Shown here one piece after another: positions 6,838 to 13,796 of a stretch of 15,970 nt of DNA. Each line of letters opens with the position of its first letter. Positions within the stretch are counted from its first letter, which is position 1. Under the pieces are notes generated by a model. It ran no database searches, had not been told where the DNA came from, and saw nothing but the letters and a program-made list of their open reading frames with translations. The stretch comes from Candidatus Peregrinibacteria bacterium (GTDB lineage Bacteria; Patescibacteriota; Gracilibacteria; UBA1369; LOWO2-01-FULL-3): the NCBI GenBank assembly GCA_016214225.1, contig JACROX010000065.1:1-15970 (forward strand). The letters run 5' to 3'. Position numbers and translations under genes: made by a program.

Positions 6838-7136
6838 AAATAATTCTGACAACAAAAACGGACTCTCTGACAAAAATACTGGAAAATATAAGTTTATTTT
6901 TATTTGGGATATTTATAACAAGCACCCTCTTCGCAATATTTATAAAATATTTAAAAGAAACCGGCATATGGATTGGCTTGGCGATATGCGTAATTTTGAT
7001 ATTTTGCGGATTCTACTACACGGACAAAAACACAGCCCTTCGAAAAATAACATGGGGCGCAATGTCCTCGATAGTTTTAATAATAGGGCTACTGATTATA
7101 GGATTAAAAATTTTATCAGGTCTTTCGTTCAAATAA
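6834..7136 (+). CDS. Small hypothetical membrane protein
   Basis: A 100-residue protein with about three predicted membrane helices, near residues 18-40, 45-62 and 73-96, separated by short charged loops ('KYLKETG', 'YTDKNTALRK'). I recognise no family motif. Its ATG overlaps the purL stop as ATGA, so it is very likely translationally coupled to purL, and no promoter is needed between them. The next gene, ftsK, converges from the other side. Linkage to purine synthesis is by position only; no function can be assigned. Confidence 0.75.
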   Translation: MKIILTTKTDSLTKILENISLFLFGIFITSTLFAIFIKYLKETGIWIGLAICVILIFCGFYYTDKNTALRKITWGAMSSIVLIIGLLIIGLKILSGLSFK

Positions 7137-7163
7137 AACCTCTCAAAAAGTTTCAGAGGTTCC
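7131..7163 (-). terminator. Terminator-like hairpin after ftsK, derived from a collapsed PR-1 end pair
   Basis: AACCTCT (7137-7143) pairs with AGAGGTT (7155-7161), with three further A-T pairs inside. On the minus strand, right after the ftsK stop (7164-7166), the hairpin is followed by TTTTATTT, which fits an intrinsic terminator. Minus-strand GGAACCTCTGAAA is identical to the PR-1 terminus, so this looks like a PR-1 element that has lost its middle. The same hairpin separates ftsK from the convergent small membrane protein gene. Confidence 0.6.
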
Positions 7164-9365
7164 CTAAGTAAGAATTTTCCTTGCTTTGGCCCCGTCCGAT
7201 GGCCCAACAACCCCATTCTCTTCAAGCAAATCAATCAACCTTGCCGCCCTCGCATAACCAACCTTAAGCCTCCTTTGAAGTAGTGAAGCGGAAGCTTTTC
7301 TGGTTTCAATAACAACCTTAAAAGCCTCTTCATACATATCATCTTCATTCATTCCATCACTCACGGACACACCATTAATCTTTTGCTTTGCCGCGGCAAG
7401 AGAAGTTACAGATTCGTCATAATCCGGCTGGACAGTAAGTTTTACCCTGTTCGTAACCCTTTCTATCTCTTCGGTTGAGACATAAATACCCTGAATTCTC
7501 AAAGGTTTTTTACCGGTCGGCAGAAAAAGCATATCCCCTTTTCCAACCAAATCCTCAGCCCCCATCCCGTCCAAAATAGTTCTCGAATCAATCTGACTTC
7601 TCATCGCAAACGCGATTCTTGTAGGGATATTCGCCTTAATCAGCCCTGTAACAACATCCACGGAAGGCCTTTGAGTGGCAACAATCAAATGAATTCCAAC
7701 GGCCCTCGCCATCTGTGCGATACGGCATATGGAAGCCTCAACTTCCTTGCCTGCCACCATCATCAAATCAGCCAATTCATCAATCACGACAATTATTCTC
7801 GGCAATTTTTTCACACCATCAAGTTCATTATATTCAAATATATTTCGTACTCTTTTTTCCGAAAGATCGGAATATCTCCTGTTCATTTCCGCGGCCACCC
7901 ACTTCAAAGAAACAGCAGCCTTCTCAGGATCATGAATCACGGGGGTGAGCAAATGAGGAATATTATTATAATATGACAATTCAACTCTTTTCGTATCAAC
8001 CATAATAAATTTAAGTTCATGAGGAGCATTTTGATAAAGCAAAGAAGTCAAAAATCCATTCATGGCAACAGATTTACCGCTTCCGGTAGCCCCTGCGATC
8101 AACAGATGAGGCATTATTTCAAGATTCGCGACAACAGGCTTCCCTGAGACATCACGTCCAAGAGGCAAAGTCAGCTTTGATTTCGAATCCAAAAATTCGG
8201 GACTTTCCAAAATCTCACGCAAATAAACAATCGCGCGATATGAATTCGGAGCTTCAATTCCAACCAAAGATTTCCCCGGAATCGGAGCTTCAATACGTAT
8301 CCTTTCAGCCGCGAGAGTAAGAGCAATATCATTCTTTAGAGCCGTGATTTTGGAAAGCTTCACCCCCTCACTCGGCTTCAATGTATATTGAATGACAGTC
8401 GGCCCAACATTAACTTCCTGCATCGCGACATCTATATCAAACTGCATCAATTTTTTCTTAATCTTTTCCGCATTTTCTCTAAGCAGATCTTCATCAACAG
8501 TAACATTACTATCTCCGTTCACAAGTAAATCCATGGAAGGAAATTCCCATTCATAATCTTCTTCACTATCAGGCTTAGCTTGATTTTCAAGAACCACAAC
8601 TTCATTTTTCTCTTTACCCTTATTAACCACAATATCATCATCGTCATTTTTATTTTCATTCTCATCATAAACAATATCCCTCTCCCCTATTTTTGATTTA
8701 TGAATAAATATTTCAGGACCTTTTTCCTCCTCATATTCTTCATCCTCATCAAATTCATTTTTTCTCTTTAACTTGCCATGTTTGCGATCATCAGACATTT
8801 CTATTTTTATTTTTGGGATTACAAAAGCAAAAATATCCATCAGTGGAACTTCAAAAACAAGGACAAGCGAGACCAAAAACATTGTCACAAAAATAATAGT
8901 CGCGCCAATCCTGCCGATACCCAAAAGATCAATCAAAAGAAAATTTGTAACAAATCCTATATATCCTCCATATCCGCCCAAAACGGCATAATCATAAATA
9001 TGCTCGGCAGGCACTGACAAATGCAAAATACTCAATATCGAAGCTACAAATAAAAACAGTCCAAGAATTCTAGACGCACCAAAACTTATTTTTCTGGACA
9101 GAAACAGCATCAAAGAAACAAGAATAAAAACACCCGGAATCACGAATATACCCCATCCCAAAATAGGCTTAAGCATATTCACCCATCCATCTCCTATAAT
9201 CCCAAAAGCTCCTTTAATACTCAAAACAGTCAAAATCCCGACTGACAAATAAACTATCGCCCAAATCTCCCTGGCAACAGTAGGCTTGATTTTAATGTTT
9301 ATAGAGCTTCCTCTTCTAGCTCTCCTTCTTGTTCTTTTTCTCACCGCCATGCCCCAAATATACAT
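7164..9365 (-). CDS. ftsK: DNA translocase FtsK/SpoIIIE
   Basis: A 733-residue membrane-anchored motor that pumps chromosomal DNA through the division septum. The Arg-rich N-terminus is followed by four to five membrane helices within about the first 190 residues. A strongly acidic, low-complexity linker (about 190-270, many Glu/Asp/Asn/Lys) comes next. The translocation part has an alpha domain with 'GPTVIQYTLKPSEGVK'. The RecA-like beta domain has Walker A 'GATGSGKS' near residue 425 and Walker B 'IIVVIDELADLMM' near 525, plus 'ATQRPSVDVVTGLIKANIP'. The C-terminal ~65 residues form the winged-helix gamma domain ('SASLLQRRLKVGYARAARLIDLLEENGVVGP'), which reads KOPS-like DNA sequences. The start at 9365 has AAGGGG four bases upstream; the ATG at 9350 (MAVRKRTRR) is an alternative. 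The gene is divergent from gltX, with only 43 bases between starts. It looks intact. Confidence 0.96.
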   Translation of the reverse strand: MYIWGMAVRKRTRRRARRGSSINIKIKPTVAREIWAIVYLSVGILTVLSIKGAFGIIGDGWVNMLKPILGWGIFVIPGVFILVSLMLFLSRKISFGASRILGLFLFVASILSILHLSVPAEHIYDYAVLGGYGGYIGFVTNFLLIDLLGIGRIGATIIFVTMFLVSLVLVFEVPLMDIFAFVIPKIKIEMSDDRKHGKLKRKNEFDEDEEYEEEKGPEIFIHKSKIGERDIVYDENENKNDDDDIVVNKGKEKNEVVVLENQAKPDSEEDYEWEFPSMDLLVNGDSNVTVDEDLLRENAEKIKKKLMQFDIDVAMQEVNVGPTVIQYTLKPSEGVKLSKITALKNDIALTLAAERIRIEAPIPGKSLVGIEAPNSYRAIVYLREILESPEFLDSKSKLTLPLGRDVSGKPVVANLEIMPHLLIAGATGSGKSVAMNGFLTSLLYQNAPHELKFIMVDTKRVELSYYNNIPHLLTPVIHDPEKAAVSLKWVAAEMNRRYSDLSEKRVRNIFEYNELDGVKKLPRIIVVIDELADLMMVAGKEVEASICRIAQMARAVGIHLIVATQRPSVDVVTGLIKANIPTRIAFAMRSQIDSRTILDGMGAEDLVGKGDMLFLPTGKKPLRIQGIYVSTEEIERVTNRVKLTVQPDYDESVTSLAAAKQKINGVSVSDGMNEDDMYEEAFKVVIETRKASASLLQRRLKVGYARAARLIDLLEENGVVGPSDGAKARKILT

Positions 9366-9396
9366 AAAACCCCTTTTTTTATCCAGCTTTTTTATT

Positions 9397-9402
9397 TATA
9401 CT
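9397..9402 (+). promoter_or_regulatory. Possible -10 box for a leaderless gltX transcript
   Basis: TATACT lies seven bases before the gltX ATG (9409), so transcription could begin at the start codon itself. No -35 box is recognisable and no ribosome-binding site precedes the gene. This is a weak call based on one hexamer. Confidence 0.3.
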
Positions 9403-9408
9403 TAAAAT

Positions 9409-10948
9409 ATGACGACACAAGGACATTCTAAAACACGCTTTGCTCCGTCTCCGACGGGGTATCTCCACGTTGGAGGTCTTAGAACCGCGCTTTACTGTTA
9501 TTTATTCGCGCGAAAAAATAAAGGCAAATTCGCCCTAAGGATAGAAGACACTGATCAAGAAAGATTTGTTGAAGGAGCCACGGAAAACCTGATCAAAATA
9601 CTGAATTATTTTGGACTTACGTACGAAGAAGGACCTATCCTCCAAAATGACAAAATCGTTGAACAAGGAGACAAAGGCCCTTATATCCAATCAAAAAGAA
9701 CGGAAATATATAAAAAATACGCCGAAATTTTATTGGAAGAAAAACACGCCTACAGATGTTTCTGCACAAAAGAAAGGCTTGAAGAAATGCGAAAAAAACA
9801 GGAAGAAAACAAACAAGCTCCGATGTATGACAGGAAATGCCTGGAGCTGCCCGAGTCGGAGATACGGGAAAAATTAAAAGCAAAAGAGTCTTTTGTTATA
9901 CGACAAAAAATGCCATACGAAAGCATAAAATTTAAAGACCTGATACGCGGAAACGTCCAGTTTGACGGGAAAATGATAGATGACCAGATATTGGTAAAAT
10001 CAGATGGATTTCCAACTTACCATCTTGCAAACGTGGTAGACGATCATTTAATGGAAATCACACATGTCATACGCGGCTCCGGAGTTTGCGCATCTCTCTC
10101 TACTGTTAAATCCGGACAAAACCAAACTTTCAAAAAGACAGGGACATGTGGCGGTCGAAGAATATATATCGGAAGGATACATAAAAGAAGCAATAATAAA
10201 TTTTGTGGCATTCTTGGGATGGAATCCCGGGGAAGGAGAAGAAAAAGAAATCTTTACATTAAAAGAATTGGAGGAAATTTTTGATTTTAAACACGTACAT
10301 AAAGCGGGAGCGATCTTCAATATTGAAAAACTGGACTGGTTTAATTGGAAATGGCAAAAAAAATTCCATCTCGATGAACTCGAAAAAATCGCGAGAGAAA
10401 CAGAGGAAACAGTTGTCATAGAAACAACGCAAAAAGATCAAAAAAACTTCAAATTCAGTTCCTCGGCAAACGAAGAAAAATTCTTGAAATTAAGAGGAGA
10501 AAAACTAAAAAATTTCTGCGAAAAATATATGTCGGAAGAAATAAAAAAAGATCCAAGACTCACAAAAATGTTAGTCACGATTGAAGAAAAAATCTTAAGA
10601 GAACCTAAAAATATAAATGATAATTTAGACTTCTACTTCAATTTAACAAACTACCCCAAAGAATTATTGACTCACGAAAAATTGGGAGTAGACTTAAATC
10701 AGGCGCAAACAGCACTGGGAAAAGCCTTAACAGCTCTCAACAATCTGAAAGATTGGGATTTAAAAACCATTGAAAAAACTCTGTTCGAAATTATAGAAGA
10801 GCTGAAAGTAAAAAACGGTCAGGTTTTATGGCCTTTAAGATCGGCACTGAGCGGACTTACATTCTCTCCCGGAACATTCGAAATCGCGTGGGCTCTGGGA
10901 AAAGAGGAAACTGAAAAAAGAATCAAAACAGCATTAGAAAAAATTTAA
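9409..10948 (+). pseudogene. gltX: Glutamyl-tRNA synthetase with an internal deletion and frameshift
   Basis: Class I aminoacyl-tRNA synthetase that charges tRNA-Glu. The first frame (9409 to about 10077) gives '[20 protein letters not shown]', which includes the HIGH-type signature, then '[10 protein letters not shown]' and '[19 protein letters not shown]'. At that point the family continues with about 20 residues of the type 'E(E/D)WL-STP-H-LLYEA-GW' before 'PEFAHL'. Here they are missing. The following sequence resumes one frame over, from about 10079, with '[22 protein letters not shown]', including the KMSKS-type KLSKR, and continues intact through the anticodon-binding region to 10948. 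A net loss of 3n+2 bases (for example 59 or 62) explains both the missing residues and the shift. As written, the product ends at 10284 with an unrelated tail. An ATG at 10064 opens the downstream frame but lacks the catalytic front half. It is either a pseudogene, with another gltX needed elsewhere, or an assembly error. Confidence 0.9.
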
Positions 10949-10949
10949 T

Positions 10950-11237
10950 ATGAATTTTCAAGACATTCAACAAATAGTGAACCACATAAGAGAAACTTGT
11001 GAATGCCTCACCTGCAAGAAAAAGTTTGATACTGACGATATTCATGTTTTCGTAGCCACAAAAAACACCGGAATGTTCGAAATGGTATGCAAAAAATGCG
11101 ACTCCATATCGATAGCCACGGCAGTCGTATCGAAAAGGACACATCGTTCAATATCCAAAGATGAAGTTTTGGACATGAAAAACTTTATGGGAAAATTCGA
11201 CGGAGATTTTAAAAAAATCTTTACGAATCAGGAATGA
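10950..11237 (+). CDS. Small zinc-ribbon-like hypothetical protein
   Basis: A 95-residue protein with two Cys-X2-Cys pairs, 'CLTC' near residue 20 and 'CKKC' near residue 48. They are spaced by about 25 residues of mostly beta-type sequence, the layout of a zinc ribbon. A Lys/Asp-rich helical tail ('SKDEVLDMKNFMGKFDGDFKKIF') follows. I do not recognise a named family; binding to nucleic acid or protein is possible but not shown. The ATG starts one base after the gltX stop (TAATATG), and its own stop overlaps the next start (ATGA). It is therefore part of a tight operon and probably translationally coupled. Confidence 0.75.
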   Translation: MNFQDIQQIVNHIRETCECLTCKKKFDTDDIHVFVATKNTGMFEMVCKKCDSISIATAVVSKRTHRSISKDEVLDMKNFMGKFDGDFKKIFTNQE

Positions 11238-11449
11238 AATACATAAAAACAATTACAATGTTAAGCGTTGCAATTATGTTTTTTTCTGCATGTAAAAACT
11301 TAACGAAAGACATAACAAAATCGTATAACAACGTCTTAAACGAGACCTCAAAAACTGTGGACAATATAAATAAAAAAACTGAAGAAATTAAAGATGCCAC
11401 AAAAAAAATCGGCGACGCGAAAGACGCGATAGAAAAAGTTACAAAATAG
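11234..11449 (+). CDS. Small helical lipoprotein
   Basis: A 71-residue protein begins with a lipoprotein signal: Lys near the N-terminus, hydrophobic residues to about 19, and the lipobox FSAC with Cys20. The mature ~50 residues are Lys/Asp/Glu/Thr-rich and look like one long amphipathic helix or coiled coil ('DNINKKTEEIKDATKKIGDAKDAIEKV'), reminiscent in style of small Lpp-like lipoproteins though not clearly homologous. It overlaps the preceding gene by four bases (ATGA). Its function is unknown; membrane anchoring outside the cytoplasm is the safest inference. Confidence 0.75.
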   Translation: MKYIKTITMLSVAIMFFSACKNLTKDITKSYNNVLNETSKTVDNINKKTEEIKDATKKIGDAKDAIEKVTK

Positions 11450-11462
11450 CATTTTTATTAAA

Positions 11463-12164
11463 ATGGAACCTCTGAAAACGATGGATTGCAAGAAACCGTT
11501 GCTTAAATGCCAATTCCACACGCACGCCAAAGGTGATGGCTTAGAGCAAATTAAACATAGCCCCAAAGAACTTATTGATCACGCGGCAAAACTCAAATAC
11601 GACGTTCTATCCATCACGTCACACAGAAAAGTGATTTTCAATAAAGAGCTGAAAAAATACGCCAAAAAAAAAGGCATATTGCTCATCTCGGGAATAGAAT
11701 TTGAAATAAATAAAAAGCATATACTTGGAATAAACATGGATAAAGAAATCGAAAAGATAAAAACATTTGACGAATTACGCATATATAAAAAACATCATCC
11801 GGAATGTTTAATAATCGCGCCTCATCCATTTTTTCCGGGAAGTTGCACTTTAAAAAAAGACCTTATAAATAATATTGAGGTTTTCGACGCCATAGAAAAT
11901 TCCTTCTGTTACACTAAATTTAAAAACTACAACAAAAAAGCGATATCTCTGGCAAAACGCTGGAGAAAGCCAATAATTGCGACATCGGATTGTCACATAT
12001 TGGAATATCTCGATCTGGGATACACCCTCGTAAAAAGCAAAAAAGAAAAAGACGGCATAATCGAAGCAATAAAAAAAAATAAAATTAAAACAGTTTCGGC
12101 GGCGATAAATCCATTTAAGCTTGGGAAAATTTATGTTAGGATGACAATGATAAAAACCATATAA
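11463..12164 (+). CDS. PHP-domain metal-dependent phosphoesterase
   Basis: A 233-residue PHP-fold protein. Visible metal-ligand motifs are 'FHTHAKGDG' near the N-terminus, 'SITSHR' near 55 (Ser replaces the usual Asp of a 'TDH' motif), 'SGIEFEI', 'IIAPHPFFPG' near 120 and 'IIATSDCHI' near 175. Stand-alone PHP proteins of this size hydrolyse phosphate esters of nucleotides or small molecules; the substrate is unknown. The ATG at 11463 lies on the edge of a PR-1 end, so the first ~11 residues (MEPLKTMDCKK) are repeat-encoded. A TTG at 11499 would start MLKCQFHTH, which looks more like the natural N-terminus. The gene follows the lipoprotein after 13 bases and precedes the next gene by one base, consistent with an operon. 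Confidence 0.85.
   Translation: MEPLKTMDCKKPLLKCQFHTHAKGDGLEQIKHSPKELIDHAAKLKYDVLSITSHRKVIFNKELKKYAKKKGILLISGIEFEINKKHILGINMDKEIEKIKTFDELRIYKKHHPECLIIAPHPFFPGSCTLKKDLINNIEVFDAIENSFCYTKFKNYNKKAISLAKRWRKPIIATSDCHILEYLDLGYTLVKSKKEKDGIIEAIKKNKIKTVSAAINPFKLGKIYVRMTMIKTI
11465..11495 (+). repeat. Solo PR-1 end at the start of the PHP gene
   Basis: This segment matches the left end of the 5703-5880 element for about 31 bases, with one A missing from the A-run and one G missing before AAAC. The rest of the element and the opposite end are absent. The G of the overlapping ATG (11463-11465) is the first base of the repeat. Confidence 0.8.
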
Positions 12165-12165
12165 G

Positions 12166-12660
12166 ATGGAAAACCCCAATATATTAAATATTCCGGCATA
12201 TCAGCGTAAAAGAAGCCTGGCGGCAAAAGCCAGATCAATTGGAAAACATAAACAGCAAAAAAAATCTCCCGCGAGAAAAACAACAAAAAGAAGAATCATT
12301 AAACCGGTTGAAGAAAGTATTTTTGGAGAAATCCCTGTAAGAGAATCAATGCCGTCTCAAGAATTATTCGAAGAAATTCCGCAAACCTCGGGAAGGAAGT
12401 CGGGGCTGAGAGAAATGAGGATATGCGGCATTTGTGAGGGGTATTTTGACAAAATAAATGTTGCGATCATACAGGTTACAAGCCCGATAAGGAAAGGAGA
12501 CTCTTTGATTTTCGAAAAAGAAGGAGGACTGTTTGAACAAACCATAGACTCAATCCAAATAGACAGACAAGATGTCCAGCTTGCCAGATCCGGAACAACA
12601 ATCGGAGTAAAAGTTTTAATGAAACCACAAGTAGGGACATCTGTTTACAAAGAAATATGA
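12166..12660 (+). CDS. EF-Tu domain 2-like (U32 peptidase C-terminal-like) protein with a basic N-terminal extension
   Basis: A 164-residue protein in two parts. The first ~70 residues are Lys/Arg/Ala/Ser-rich and probably disordered ('KHKQQKKSPARKTTKRR'), with a short 'IPAYQRKRSLAAKARS' helix-like start. A small acidic stretch ('EESIFGEIPVRES') follows. From about residue 85 the sequence 'ICGICEGYFDKINVAIIQVTSPIRKGDSLIF ... DSIQIDRQDVQLARSGTTIGVKV' matches the beta-barrel of translation factor domain 2, as also found at the C-terminus of U32 peptidases and in stand-alone 'translation elongation factor-like' proteins. No GTPase domain is present. RNA or ribosome binding is a reasonable inference from the barrel and the basic tail, but is unproven. 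It begins one base after the PHP stop and overlaps the ackA start by four bases. Confidence 0.8.
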   Translation: MENPNILNIPAYQRKRSLAAKARSIGKHKQQKKSPARKTTKRRIIKPVEESIFGEIPVRESMPSQELFEEIPQTSGRKSGLREMRICGICEGYFDKINVAIIQVTSPIRKGDSLIFEKEGGLFEQTIDSIQIDRQDVQLARSGTTIGVKVLMKPQVGTSVYKEI

Positions 12661-13796
12661 AAATTTTAGTAATAAACTGCGGATCTTCATCTCTCAAATT
12701 TAAGCTTTTTGCATGGGAGCTCATCAACAAAGGTAAAACCCTAAAAGTTCTCGCAAAAGGAATGATTGAAATTTCGGTTGCCAAAAAATCATCAGCTAAA
12801 AACCACCGCGAAGCTTTGGATGCGACTATAAAAAACCTGATAGAACAAGGCATAATCAAAAACATAAAAGAAATAAACATAGTCGGACACAGAGTGGTTC
12901 ACGGAGGAGAAAAATACACGGAACCAACGATATTAAACGACCAAGCTATCAATGAAATAAAAAAACTTTCACACTTGGCGCCCCTTCACAATCCCCCAAA
13001 CTTAGCGGGAATATCTGCATGCAGAAAAATATTTCCAAAAACAAAACAAATTGCGATTTTCGACACGGCATTTCATAAAAGCATGCCAATAGAATCTTAT
13101 CTCTACGGAATTCCATTCAAATTTTACAAAAAAAATCACATACGACGCTACGGATTTCATGGAATAAGCCACGAATTCATAACAAAAACGGCAATCCGGC
13201 TAATCAAGAAAAAAAATCCGAAAATCATATCATGTCACTTGGGAAACGGATCATCCATCGCGGCCTCAATAAACGGGAAATGCGTCGACACAAGCATGGG
13301 TTTTACTCCGATGGAAGGAGTAATTATGGGCACAAGATCGGGCTCTATAGACCCAGGAATCATTATCCATATGTCGGAAAAACTCAAACTTTCGACAAAA
13401 GAAATAGACAACATTTTAAACAATGAATCGGGACTGAAAGGCATTTCGGAAATAAGTTCGGACATGAGAATAATATATAAAAACAGCTTAAAAAATATAG
13501 GCAAATCAAGACTCGCAATCGATATTTTTTCATGCCAAATCGCAAAACATTGCGCAGGATACATGGTGAAATTAAACAACCTGGACGCACTTGTATTCTC
13601 CGGAGGAATAGGAGAAAACGCCTTCTACGTGAGAGAAAAAGTCTGCGAGTATCTGAATTTCCTTGGAATAAAACTGGACAATAACAAAAACAAAAAATCC
13701 GAAACATTAATTTCCGACAAAAAAAGCAAAGTAAAAGTCTTCGTCATAAAAACAGACGAGGAACTGCAAATAGCACAGGAAATTATACAACTATAG
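12657..13796 (+). CDS. ackA: Acetate kinase
   Basis: A 379-residue enzyme that interconverts acetyl phosphate and ADP with acetate and ATP, giving substrate-level ATP in fermenting cells. The signatures are complete: 'INCGSSSLKFKLF' at the N-terminus (phosphate loop with catalytic Asn), 'VGHRVVHGG' with the substrate-binding Arg, 'FDTAFH' with the catalytic Asp, 'RRYGFHGISH' with the active-site His, 'CHLGNGSSIAA', 'GTRSGSIDPG' with the transition-state Arg, 'FSGGIGENA' and a C-terminal 'TDEELQIA' with the Mg-binding Glu. The length is slightly below the usual ~400. The start overlaps the previous stop (ATGA), so it is the last gene of the plus-strand cluster. Its TAG stop directly abuts the stop of the convergent gene. 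No phosphotransacetylase gene is in the window. The protein looks fully intact, unlike gltX at the head of the cluster. Confidence 0.96.
   Translation: MKILVINCGSSSLKFKLFAWELINKGKTLKVLAKGMIEISVAKKSSAKNHREALDATIKNLIEQGIIKNIKEINIVGHRVVHGGEKYTEPTILNDQAINEIKKLSHLAPLHNPPNLAGISACRKIFPKTKQIAIFDTAFHKSMPIESYLYGIPFKFYKKNHIRRYGFHGISHEFITKTAIRLIKKKNPKIISCHLGNGSSIAASINGKCVDTSMGFTPMEGVIMGTRSGSIDPGIIIHMSEKLKLSTKEIDNILNNESGLKGISEISSDMRIIYKNSLKNIGKSRLAIDIFSCQIAKHCAGYMVKLNNLDALVFSGGIGENAFYVREKVCEYLNFLGIKLDNNKNKKSETLISDKKSKVKVFVIKTDEELQIAQEIIQL

Noticed and set aside
10064..10948. The downstream gltX frame as an independent gene
   Set aside because: It encodes only the C-terminal half of the enzyme beginning just before KLSKR. 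Its ATG is a frame-shifted reading of the upstream 'THVIRG' codons, so it is part of the broken gene.
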